A stretch of DNA of 11,747 bases, taken from NCBI RefSeq assembly GCF_934630535.1, contig NZ_CAKTVU010000032.1, positions 1 to 11,747 of the forward strand, read 5' to 3'. Shown here in pieces: positions 1 through 5,918 of this stretch. This DNA is from an uncultured Senegalimassilia sp. GTDB taxonomy: Bacteria; Actinomycetota; Coriobacteriia; Coriobacteriales; Eggerthellaceae. Made by a program: the position numbers and the translations under genes. Every line of letters starts with the position of its first letter. Position 1 is the first letter of the stretch. Below the pieces are notes generated by a model. It had not been told where the DNA came from, did not search any database, and saw only the letters and a list, made by a program, of their open reading frames with translations.

Positions 1-87
1 CACTGCGAAGCACTGCGAAGCACTGCGAAGCACTGCGAAGCACTGCGAAGCACTGCGAAGCACTGCGAAGCACTGCGAAGCACTGCG
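1..87. repeat. 10-bp tandem repeat, 8.7 copies, open at left edge
   Basis: The unit CACTGCGAAG is repeated eight times without a mismatch (1-80), followed by a partial ninth unit CACTGCG that becomes the left arm of the hairpin at 81-119. The array starts at the first base of the window, so its true length is unknown. Because 10 is not a multiple of 3, the repeat is open in all three forward frames. In frame 1 it encodes a repeating decapeptide HCEALRSTAK that stops at TGA 106-108, so it could be the tail of an upstream gene. It could equally be non-coding. Confidence 0.97.
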
Positions 88-119
88 CTCCTCAAAGCCT
101 GCGGCTGAGGAGCGCAGTG
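81..119. repeat. Hairpin-forming inverted repeat grown from the tandem repeat
   Basis: Left arm 81-94 (CACTGCGCTCCTCA) pairs perfectly over 14 bp with right arm 106-119. A further GCC/GGC pair (97-99 with 103-105) closes a 3-base loop, leaving AA at 95-96 as a bulge. The hairpin could terminate an upstream plus-strand gene, but no T-run follows (the next bases are TACTTTACCC), so an intrinsic terminator is only weakly supported. Its right arm can also pair with the CACTGCG core of every tandem repeat unit to the left. Confidence 0.85.
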
Positions 120-281
120 TACTTTACCCTTCGATGCCTTCAAGACTACCGAAAGCATGGCGTTTTCCCTATGCGACCGCCGCCCTCAGCACATCACGAT
201 CTCCAGGCTTTTTTGTAGCTTGATTTCTGGGAGGATCGCCAACGTCCTCGTGCCGAGTTTTATCGTAGCGAAAACGCACGG

Positions 282-287
282 TACAAT
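282..287 (+). promoter_or_regulatory. Possible -10 box of the Abi gene
   Basis: TACAAT lies 27 bases before the start codon and matches the -10 consensus at five of six positions. The best-placed -35 candidate, TTTATC at 259-264 with a 17-bp spacer, is poor (three of six). The placement would give a 5' leader of about 20 bases carrying the AGGAG ribosome-binding site. Confidence 0.35.
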
Positions 288-314
288 GCCTGAAACGAAA
301 CCGACAGGAGAATC

Positions 315-1283
315 ATGCCCGAGCAAAAGCAACAGCAGCAACCGGTTCATCCCAAACCCTTGCTCACCGTTCCCGAGCAAATCGCCCATCTCAGATCAAG
401 AGGCGTGACTTTCGACCTTTGCACCGAAAAAGCTGCTGCAGCATACCTATCAGATAGGACATACTATTTCAAAATCGCTTCCTACCGCATTCTTTTCGAG
501 AAGCGCGTAGGCGGACCCCGCAACGGCCAGTACGTCAACCTCGACTTCGGTCACTTGAAAGCCCTTGCGTCCTTCGATCGAGACCTGCGCTACACCCTTC
601 TACCGCTCACCCTGGACGTTGAGCACGCGGCACGATCCAAGCTCGTCAGAAAGGTCACCGAGCTCGAGAACGAAGATGGTTACGCCATCAGCTGCGATTA
701 TATGTCGAGCCTCAATCACGGCGAGCGCCGCAGACGAGAGGGCGAAGTCGCCATGCTCGCGAGTGACGCTTTCTGCGGAGACCTTGTACGCAGATACGGG
801 AAACCGTCCGACATGCCCGTATGGGTGCTCATGGAGCTCTTCTCCTTCGGCAGCTTCGCCAGCCTGTATCTTTTCTGCGCAAACCGCTGGGGCGACGAAG
901 CAATGCGCGACGAACACTACATGCTCCGCCAAGCGCAATTCGTCAGAAACGCCTGCGCTCACTCTTCAAACATGGCAAACGGTTTCGCCAATCAGTCCTC
1001 CGACGTCGGAACGAACGCCATCGTCGAAAAAGCGCTTGCCGAAACCGGTATCTCGCACCGCGTTAGAACCTCGAAAATGCGCAACCCCCGCCTTAAGCAG
1101 ATAACAACGCTGCTGTACCTGCATTCGCGCCTAGTTCCCGCAGGGTCCGGCCGAGCGCGAGCAATCGACAACATGGCAAACCTACAGCGCTCCATCGATT
1201 CGATACTCGCCCTGCTCCCCAATAACGACAAGGTACAGTCCTCACTCGGATTTCTGTCGAAGCTCATTGACAACTGGTTTTAA
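315..1283 (+). CDS. Abi_2 family (AbiD/AbiF-type) abortive-infection protein
   Basis: The 322-residue protein has the Abi_2 (PF07751) layout. Near the N-terminus is the LTVPEQIAHLRSRGVTF segment (about 17-33), followed by YYFKIASYRILFEK (50-63). The signature PVWVLMELFSFGSFASLYLF falls at about 168-187, and the motif RNACAH at 211-216. In this family that R-x4-H motif is the hallmark of a HEPN-like fold, which often has RNase activity. Known AbiD/AbiF proteins of lactococci block phage growth by killing or arresting the infected cell; that role here is inferred. The ATG at 315 is preceded by CAGGAG (305-310) at 4-base spacing, and a terminator follows. No second toxin-antitoxin gene adjoins it, so it appears to act alone. 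Third-position GC is visibly lower than in the symporter gene, and it sits among repeats, which suggests horizontal acquisition. Confidence 0.88.
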   Translation: MPEQKQQQQPVHPKPLLTVPEQIAHLRSRGVTFDLCTEKAAAAYLSDRTYYFKIASYRILFEKRVGGPRNGQYVNLDFGHLKALASFDRDLRYTLLPLTLDVEHAARSKLVRKVTELENEDGYAISCDYMSSLNHGERRRREGEVAMLASDAFCGDLVRRYGKPSDMPVWVLMELFSFGSFASLYLFCANRWGDEAMRDEHYMLRQAQFVRNACAHSSNMANGFANQSSDVGTNAIVEKALAETGISHRVRTSKMRNPRLKQITTLLYLHSRLVPAGSGRARAIDNMANLQRSIDSILALLPNNDKVQSSLGFLSKLIDNWF

Positions 1284-1307
1284 CCCTGCATAATAGCGGT
1301 AGACAGA

Positions 1308-1324
1308 AAAACCTATTTGGTTTT
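1308..1324 (+). other. Small AT-rich hairpin after the Abi gene
   Basis: AAAACC (1308-1313) pairs with GGTTTT (1319-1324) around a TATTT loop, 25 bases past the Abi stop codon. It lies just before the stronger terminator hairpin and may be part of the same 3' end, but alone it is weak. Confidence 0.4.
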
Positions 1325-1327
1325 GTA

Positions 1328-1363
1328 AGGCGGAGTCGCGCAAGCGGTTCCGCCTAGTTTTTT
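1328..1363 (+). terminator. Intrinsic terminator of the Abi gene
   Basis: AGGCGGA (1328-1334) pairs with TCCGCCT (1349-1355) around a 14-base loop. AG and a run of six T (1358-1363) follow. The hairpin plus U-run sits 45 bases past the Abi stop codon and points in the right direction. Confidence 0.75.
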
Positions 1364-1364
1364 A

Positions 1365-1410
1365 TCGGGTTATGTTTCAAAAAGGACACACTTTTTGAAA
1401 CATAACCCGA
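1365..1410. repeat. Perfect 20-bp inverted repeat with 6-base loop
   Basis: Arm 1365-1384 and arm 1391-1410 are exact reverse complements over 20 bp, with loop GACACA (1385-1390). The core is TTATGTTTCAAAAAG. The outer part is then repeated directly: GAAACATAACCC (1397-1408) is followed at once by GAAACATAGCCC (1409-1420), one mismatch in 12. The element is AT-richer than its surroundings and lies just past the Abi terminator T-run. It could be a remnant of a transposon end or MITE, a second 3'-end structure, or a protein-binding site. The sequence does not decide between these. Confidence 0.9.
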
Positions 1411-1507
1411 AACATAGCCCACCAACGCGCATGTCGCACCTTTGTCGCAGTAGCTCGCAGCAACCAGCAGGCAAACAATTATCGACGTGCAAATCAACCA
1501 AAACGCA

Positions 1508-1534
1508 GAGGCCGCGGAGTTAATCCACGGCCTC
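1508..1534 (-). terminator. Probable terminator of the lipoprotein operon
   Basis: A 10-bp stem (1508-1517 with 1525-1534, one G-U pair on the minus-strand RNA) has a 7-base loop. It lies 35 bases past the stop codon of the downstream lipoprotein gene. On the minus strand the stem is followed by TGCG and a short T-run (TTTT), so the U-tract is modest. The opposite strand has only an A-run after it, which argues for minus-strand use. Confidence 0.55.
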
Positions 1535-1569
1535 AAAACAGTCGTCCTTCTATCACTTTCCCGATTTAC

Positions 1570-2379
1570 CTATGACGCATCGGCAATCTCGTAGCCATCG
1601 GCCACGATCTTCACTGTCGCCGGAGCCTCCTTCTGCGACGTGTAACAATTGAGCACGATAGTCTCGCCGTTGAGCCAATGGTTCGCATACAGGCCCGTCG
1701 TCTCCACTTTGACGCCATTCGCATCGAACAGCTCGACCTTGAAGTTGATGTAGTCGAAATCGTATCCGGTGTTGTTCGAGACGGTTGCTTGGCCCGTGAA
1801 GGTCGAGTATTGTTCGGTAAACTCAAGGTTTATCGTGCCTGCCAGCGATTCTACTGCCGCCTTCTCGTTATTGTCGCGCTCCACCTTCTTGCCATGGCTG
1901 ACCAACTTATCTAAGCTGTCTTGGCATGAGGATGACACTGTAAGCCCGTACTCGTCCACGAACGTTTTTAGCAGCGTGGTGCGCTTGTCGTAAGCTTTCT
2001 TCCAATCCTGCTGAAACTTATCGTTATCTGTCGCGCACAACTCTGCGGCTTCGCGCTGATCTTTCAGCGAATTGATGTATGCAATAGCATTTTCCTGCAG
2101 CTTACTATCCTCAAACTGCGAGCTCTGGTACTTCTCAACCTGATTCAGCTCGGCGTCGACCAACTTCTCATAATACTCGGTAGACTTGTCAGTCTTGGTG
2201 GACTTTTCCACCAAGGCATCGCGCGCCTCGTAGCCTTTTGCGAGCGACTGCATGAACGCCTCGTCCGCATACTGGGGCTGATCTTGGCCATTCTGCTCGG
2301 CGCAGCCGGCAAACATGGCTACGCATGCGGTCAAAGCGCAGGCCAGGGCAGCGACAAGTATTATCTTCGATCGGTTCAT
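1570..2379 (-). CDS. Lipoprotein with C-terminal FxLYD-like domain
   Basis: A 269-residue predicted lipoprotein. The signal peptide has N/R/K near the start, a hydrophobic stretch (about 6-23) and lipobox FAGC, with Cys26 as the lipidation site. It would therefore be anchored on the outer face of the membrane. Residues about 30-180 are polar, Lys/Glu/Gln-rich and probably helical. The last 87 residues (183-269) look like an FxLYD domain: TGQATVSNNTGYDFDYINFKVELFDANGVKV with a following NGET-type turn, a beta-sandwich common in secreted proteins. I chose ATG 2379 because it gives the signal peptide and has GGGAGA five bases upstream. An in-frame start at 2466 would put 29 Arg-rich residues first and overlap the preceding gene. 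The gene begins 13 bases after that gene, so the two are probably co-transcribed. Specific function unknown. Confidence 0.85.
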   Translation of the reverse strand: MNRSKIILVAALACALTACVAMFAGCAEQNGQDQPQYADEAFMQSLAKGYEARDALVEKSTKTDKSTEYYEKLVDAELNQVEKYQSSQFEDSKLQENAIAYINSLKDQREAAELCATDNDKFQQDWKKAYDKRTTLLKTFVDEYGLTVSSSCQDSLDKLVSHGKKVERDNNEKAAVESLAGTINLEFTEQYSTFTGQATVSNNTGYDFDYINFKVELFDANGVKVETTGLYANHWLNGETIVLNCYTSQKEAPATVKIVADGYEIADAS

Positions 2380-2384
2380 TATGG

Positions 2385-2390
2385 TCTCCC
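2385..2390 (-). promoter_or_regulatory. Ribosome-binding site that fixes the 2379 start
   Basis: On the minus strand GGGAGA stands five bases before ATG 2379. It lies in the 13-base gap after the upstream stop codon (2393-2395). This supports the internal start that yields a proper lipoprotein signal peptide. Confidence 0.7.
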
Positions 2391-2392
2391 TG

Positions 2393-3028
2393 CTAGTTTG
2401 CCGTGACCGAATCGCGCGTATCTTGATCGAGCGCGTCCGGATAGGTCGTGCTAGCAAGTTCCGCACCGCTCTGGTCGACGATGCTCACAACGCAGCTGAC
2501 CGGCTGCCCCGCGAACTGCTGGTACATGCAGGCGATCAGCCCCGCCTGCAACGGGGCGAAAGCTTCGCTAAGTCCGACCTGGCTGTTGCTAGTGGTTAGG
2601 GTCACTTTGGAGAACTGCTCATCGTAATCAACGGCTGTGAGGGTTGACCAGGTTTCGCTGTTGGGCATCTCATCAAGCTGCTTCGCCGTCGAATCATGCC
2701 AGGAGTCCACAAGCTCGTTGTACTTGTCTATGGGCATCGTCGCGGTATAGGAGCCGTCCTCGTTGGCGACGATGTCGGTGCAGCCCCAATCTTGAAGGTT
2801 CGCCTGTACATCCTCAGCTGCCGTATCTTGGAAGAATATGGCGGGGAACGTGACCGTGCGCGTTGTGATGGTCGCCTTTTCAACGGCGCTGTTCTTATCC
2901 TGCTCACTTGTCACGTTACCGGAATTCTGCGTGGCGCATCCCGCCAGTCCGGCGCATAGCGTGCACACCACCATTGCAGTCGCGATTACAGCACCTGCGC
3001 GTTTGCCGAAAACACCTGTTTTTCCCAT
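2393..3028 (-). CDS. Small lipoprotein, unknown family
   Basis: A 211-residue predicted lipoprotein: Lys/Arg in the first ten residues, hydrophobic core about 11-27, lipobox LAGC with Cys31. After a Ser/Asn/Glu-rich linker there is a compact domain of about 160 residues. Its sequence (for example TVTFPAIFFQD near 60-70 and NEDGSYTATMPIDKYNEL near 90-106) I do not recognise. The DGSYTATMP segment reads like a beta-hairpin, followed by a helix ending in MPNSETWSTL. Mature Cys residues are few. ATG 3028 has a purine-rich GGGAAGGGAAT stretch before it. It is first of a two-gene minus-strand unit with the FxLYD-type lipoprotein, so the pair may form one envelope complex. No function can be assigned. 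Confidence 0.85.
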   Translation of the reverse strand: MGKTGVFGKRAGAVIATAMVVCTLCAGLAGCATQNSGNVTSEQDKNSAVEKATITTRTVTFPAIFFQDTAAEDVQANLQDWGCTDIVANEDGSYTATMPIDKYNELVDSWHDSTAKQLDEMPNSETWSTLTAVDYDEQFSKVTLTTSNSQVGLSEAFAPLQAGLIACMYQQFAGQPVSCVVSIVDQSGAELASTTYPDALDQDTRDSVTAN

Positions 3029-3221
3029 CTCATTCCCTTCCCATCGAGATTAAGCAGAGCCAACAAAGATGTTAGCCGTATCGAAGGTTAGACCTCAACC
3101 CCTTCCTCGACCTCGGCAATCACGTCCTTGAGCCCCCTTCCGAACCGCGAACGGCGCGATCCGACCATCCAACCGAACGCCATAGGCTTCGAACCCCCTC
3201 GTGCCTTCACCTTCCCCGCCG

Positions 3222-3249
3222 CGTAACACGCAATTAACGCCGTAACACG
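3222..3249. repeat. Two direct copies of CGTAACACG, 19-bp period
   Basis: CGTAACACG occurs at 3222-3230 and 3241-3249 with a 10-base spacer, inside the divergent promoter region. Two equal sites about two helical turns apart fit a dimeric regulator operator. No regulator gene is adjacent, so the role is unproven. Confidence 0.4.
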
Positions 3250-3325
3250 AGCCTTATCGCATTTGAAACAAATCTGTAAACTGGCTTCGGTAGCGTTTCC
3301 CCTGTCATGTACGCGAGGAAAGGGT

Positions 3326-3398
3326 ATGCGTTAGGGAGATTCCTCCCCCTTCGGTTCTCCCGGACGCATGCGCTCTCCCCAATGAGAAAGGGGAAAGG
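3326..3398 (+). promoter_or_regulatory. Structured 5' leader of the symporter gene, possible translational switch
   Basis: ATGCGT (3326-3331) pairs with ACGCAT (3364-3369). Inside it GGGAGA (3334-3339) pairs with TCTCCC (3356-3361), leaving a symmetric 2x2 internal loop (TA opposite GG). The 16-base apical loop (3340-3355) is pyrimidine-rich, and CCCCTT at 3346-3351 is complementary to AAGGGG at 3388-3393, the likely ribosome-binding site seven bases before ATG 3401. A competing small stem pairs CCCC (3377-3380) with GGGG (3390-3393). The layout allows the ribosome-binding site to be free or masked. It does not match the glycine riboswitch core as I know it. Confidence 0.45.
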
Positions 3399-3400
3399 CC

Positions 3401-4936
3401 ATGGAGGATTTCCTTACATCGTTCTTCATCACGCCGTTCACCGGACTTGCGGAGGGAATCGCCACCGCTACCAGCCCGCTTGACGTCATCGACGCCGTCG
3501 ATGGCTTCGTATGGGGTCCCATCATGATCTTGCTGCTGCTGGGCACGCACATCTTCATGACCGTCCGCACCGGTTTCATTCAGCGTAAGATCGGCACCGG
3601 CATCAAGCTGTCCGTCACCAAGGACGACCCCTCCAACGCCGACGGCGACATCACCCAGTTCGGCGCGTTGACCACCGCGCTTGCCGCCACCATCGGCACG
3701 GGCAACATCGTCGGCGTGGGCACGGGCCTGCTGTTCGGCGGCCCGGGCGCCATCTTCTGGATGTGGATCACCGGCATCCTGGGCATCGCCACGAAGTACT
3801 CCGAGGTGTTCATCGGCGTGAAGTACCGCGTGAAGGATCACTCCGGCAACATGCTCGGCGGCGCCATGTACGCCCTTGAGCGCGGCTTCAAGAACAAGAA
3901 GGCCGGCCGCATCCTGGCCATCCTGTTCGCCCTGTTCGCATCGCTGGCAGCCTTTGGCATCGGCGCTTCCACGCAGTCGAACTCCCTGGCCGACGCGCTG
4001 TACAACACCTCGCTCATCGACGGCAAGGCCATCCCGCAGTGGCTGGTCGGCACCGTGGTAGTGGTGCTCGTGGCCATCGTCATCCTGGGCGGCATCAAGT
4101 CCATCTCCAAGGTGTGCGAGAAGCTGGTGCCCGTCATGGCCGTCTTCTACGTGGTGTGCTGCCTGGTCATCATCGGCATGAACGGTGAGTTCCTGGGCGA
4201 GGCCATCCGCCAGATCATCGTGGGCGCCTTCACCCCCGCAGGCGCCGCCGGCGGCGCGGTCGGCTCCACCGTCACCCTGGCCCTTCAGTTCGGCTTCAAG
4301 CGCGGCATCTTCTCCAACGAGTCCGGCATGGGCTCCGCCCCGCTGGTCGCCTCCTCCGCTACCACGAAGAACCCCGCACGTCAGGCGCTCGTTTCCATGA
4401 CCGGCACGTTCTGGGACACCGTCGTGGTGTGCGCCATCACGGGCCTGATGCTCATGACCACGCTGCTGGCGAACCCCGAGCTCTCCACCGCCATCGCCAA
4501 CGGCACCATCTCCTCGGGCGCCGGCCTTGCAACCGCCGCGTTCGAGAAGATCCCCGTGTTCGGCCCCTTGGTGCTGCTGGTCGGCCTGGTCACCTTCACG
4601 TACTCCACCATCCTGGGCTGGAGCCAGTACGGCAACCGCGCCATCAGCTACCTGCTGGGCAAGAAAGCCGTCCTCCCCTACTACATCGTGTTCCTGCTGT
4701 TCGTGTTCTGGGGCTGCATGATGGTCGGCGACGCCGCCGGCAGCGCCGCGGTCTCCAACCTCAGCTCCGTGGTCTGGAACTTCGCCGACGTGATGAACGC
4801 GCTCATGGCCATCCCGAACTGCATCGCGGTCCTGGGCCTGTCCGCCATCATCGCCCGCGAAACGAAGCACTACGTGTACGACCACAACCTGGAGGAGGTC
4901 GACAAGACCGAGATCCCGCAGTACCACGAGAAGTAA
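3401..4936 (+). CDS. Sodium/alanine (glycine) symporter, AGCS family
   Basis: A 511-residue polytopic membrane protein of the alanine/glycine:cation symporter family (AgcS/DagA/AlsT type), which imports alanine or glycine with Na+. Family motifs are present in order: ALTTALAATIGTGNIVGVGTG (about 89-109, substrate and ion site), GGPGAIFWMW (113-122), FKRGIFSNESGMGSAP (299-314) and TFWDTVVVCAITGL (336-349). Length and about 11 hydrophobic segments fit the family. ATG 3401 is preceded by AAGGGG (3388-3393). Some characterised members carry D- as well as L-alanine, which matters because the next two genes concern D-amino acids. Codon use is extremely G/C-rich at third positions, suggesting a highly expressed native gene. 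A strong terminator follows, so it can be transcribed separately. The exact substrate cannot be read from the sequence. Confidence 0.95.
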   Translation: MEDFLTSFFITPFTGLAEGIATATSPLDVIDAVDGFVWGPIMILLLLGTHIFMTVRTGFIQRKIGTGIKLSVTKDDPSNADGDITQFGALTTALAATIGTGNIVGVGTGLLFGGPGAIFWMWITGILGIATKYSEVFIGVKYRVKDHSGNMLGGAMYALERGFKNKKAGRILAILFALFASLAAFGIGASTQSNSLADALYNTSLIDGKAIPQWLVGTVVVVLVAIVILGGIKSISKVCEKLVPVMAVFYVVCCLVIIGMNGEFLGEAIRQIIVGAFTPAGAAGGAVGSTVTLALQFGFKRGIFSNESGMGSAPLVASSATTKNPARQALVSMTGTFWDTVVVCAITGLMLMTTLLANPELSTAIANGTISSGAGLATAAFEKIPVFGPLVLLVGLVTFTYSTILGWSQYGNRAISYLLGKKAVLPYYIVFLLFVFWGCMMVGDAAGSAAVSNLSSVVWNFADVMNALMAIPNCIAVLGLSAIIARETKHYVYDHNLEEVDKTEIPQYHEK

Positions 4937-4964
4937 AGCGGTTTCAACCTCTCCAACACACGTC

Positions 4965-4997
4965 GAAGGGGCTCACGCCTGAGCCCCTTCTCTTTTT
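4965..4997 (+). terminator. Strong intrinsic terminator after the symporter
   Basis: GAAGGGGCTCA (4965-4975) pairs perfectly over 11 bp with TGAGCCCCTTC (4980-4990) around loop CGCC. TC and TTTTT (4993-4997) follow. It lies 28 bases past the symporter stop codon. Confidence 0.92.
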
Positions 4998-5028
4998 GAC
5001 TCGAAACCCTACCTAATTCATTTACTTT
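4996..5028 (+). promoter_or_regulatory. Weak candidate promoter of the aminotransferase gene
   Basis: TTGACT (4996-5001) is a five-of-six -35 match that overlaps the terminator T-run. The only AT-rich -10 candidates are TTTACT (5021-5026, 19-bp spacer) or TACTTT (5023-5028, 21-bp spacer), both poor. Some promoter is needed if the terminator works efficiently; otherwise the aminotransferase depends on read-through from the symporter. Confidence 0.28.
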
Positions 5029-5051
5029 ATCCGAAAGGAAGCGCACTCCGC

Positions 5052-5900
5052 ATGGAAAACCTTGGCTACTACAACGGGAAGTTCGGCCCCATCGAGGATA
5101 TGGTCGTGCCCATGAACGACCGCGTCTGCTTCTTCGGCGACGGCGTGTACGACGCCGGCCCCGCGCGCAACTTCAAGATCTTCGCCATGGACGAGCACCT
5201 GAACCGCTTCTACAACAGCGCCCGCCTTGCCGATATCCAGATCCCCATGCCCCGCGAGGAGCTTGCCGACCTGCTCAATGAGCTGGTGAAGAAGGTCGAC
5301 TCCCCCGAGCACTTCGTGTACTACCAGTGCACGCGCGGAACCGCGCCCCGCAAGCACGACTACGTGGAGGGGCCGGGCAACCTGTGGGTGACCATCACGC
5401 CGCAAGTCATGTCTGACGGCACGAAGCGCATCAAGCTGCGCAGCGAGCCCGACACGCGCTTCTACCACTGCAACATCAAGACGCTGAACCTGCTGCCCGC
5501 CGTCATGAGCTCGCAGGCGGCAAAGCGCGAAGGCGTGCAGGAAACGGTGTACTACCGCGCGAACATGGGCAACCGCGTGACGGAATGCGCGCACAGCAAC
5601 GTGTCCATCATCCTGGACGACGAGCTGTGGACCGCGCCCACCGACGAGCTGATCTTGCCGGGTATCGCGCGTAAGCACCTGATCAAGGCCGCGAACAAGC
5701 TGGGCATCCCCGTGCACGAGCAACCCTACGACCTGGACACGCTACGCGGTGCGCAGGAGATCATCGTGACCAGCTCGTCGAACCTGTGCCTGTTCGCCGA
5801 GCAATTCGAAGGCAAACCCTGCGGCGGTGGGTCGCCCGAGGTGGCCGAGGCGCTGCGAGCCGAGGTGAACCGCGAGTTCGCCGAGGCCACGGCGGTTTAG
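5052..5900 (+). CDS. D-amino-acid aminotransferase (class IV, PLP)
   Basis: A 282-residue fold-type IV aminotransferase, the usual length of bacterial D-amino-acid aminotransferases, which interconvert D-alanine + 2-oxoglutarate and pyruvate + D-glutamate. Landmarks: FGDGVY (28-33; Tyr33 matches Tyr31 of the Bacillus YM-1 enzyme), YYQCTRGTAPRKH (90-102; Arg100 and His102 match the Arg98/His100 pair that binds the substrate carboxylate and marks the D-type), CNIKTLNLL (140-148; Lys143 is the PLP lysine), NRVTE (174-178; Glu178 binds the pyridine nitrogen) and VTSSSN (239-244). These recall YM-1 D-AAT more than branched-chain (IlvE) or 4-amino-4-deoxychorismate lyase (PabC) enzymes. The ribosome-binding site AAAGGA (5034-5039) is 12 bases from the ATG, rather far. 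The DUF4392 gene starts 18 bases after the stop, so both probably share a transcript. Cytoplasmic. Confidence 0.88.
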   Translation: MENLGYYNGKFGPIEDMVVPMNDRVCFFGDGVYDAGPARNFKIFAMDEHLNRFYNSARLADIQIPMPREELADLLNELVKKVDSPEHFVYYQCTRGTAPRKHDYVEGPGNLWVTITPQVMSDGTKRIKLRSEPDTRFYHCNIKTLNLLPAVMSSQAAKREGVQETVYYRANMGNRVTECAHSNVSIILDDELWTAPTDELILPGIARKHLIKAANKLGIPVHEQPYDLDTLRGAQEIIVTSSSNLCLFAEQFEGKPCGGGSPEVAEALRAEVNREFAEATAV

Positions 5901-5918
5901 CGGCGGCGGTGGCATGCG

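Larger units (their letters stand above)
3029..3400. other. Divergent intergenic region (372 bp)
   Basis: No convincing gene lies here. It separates the minus-strand lipoprotein pair from the plus-strand symporter and must hold promoters for both. I see no near-consensus promoter. The minus-strand reading has a weak pair (CTAACA, 17 bp, TAATCT) about 20-50 bases before the lipoprotein start. It also contains two CGTAACACG direct repeats (3222-3230 and 3241-3249) and a structured leader (3326-3398), listed separately. The middle (about 3090-3210) is C-rich on the plus strand with no feature I recognise. Confidence 0.6.

Noticed and set aside
1..87. CRISPR array
   Set aside because: The 10-bp units are contiguous with no spacers, so this is a simple tandem repeat.
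157..408. 83-residue plus-strand frame overlapping the Abi start
   Set aside because: No ribosome-binding site and no recognisable motif; it overlaps the Abi gene, whose start has AGGAG.
1354..1536. 60-residue minus-strand peptide with a hydrophobic stretch
   Set aside because: It starts at TTG inside the terminator stem (1508-1534), has no ribosome-binding site, and runs through the 20-bp inverted repeat and the Abi terminator. A small membrane peptide cannot be fully excluded but is not supported.
2380..2466. Extended start of the FxLYD lipoprotein
   Set aside because: The added 29 Arg-rich residues would precede the signal peptide and overlap the upstream gene; the 2379 ATG has its own ribosome-binding site.
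3326..3398. Glycine riboswitch
   Set aside because: GGGAGA and a GC-rich stem are present, but the conserved core and paired aptamer layout of the glycine riboswitch are absent.
3305..4927. 540-residue minus-strand reading frame opposite the symporter
   Set aside because: It is the antisense of a strongly codon-biased GC-rich gene, is very rich in Asp/His/Gly/Val/Gln with no domain pattern, and the sense frame has clear AGCS motifs.
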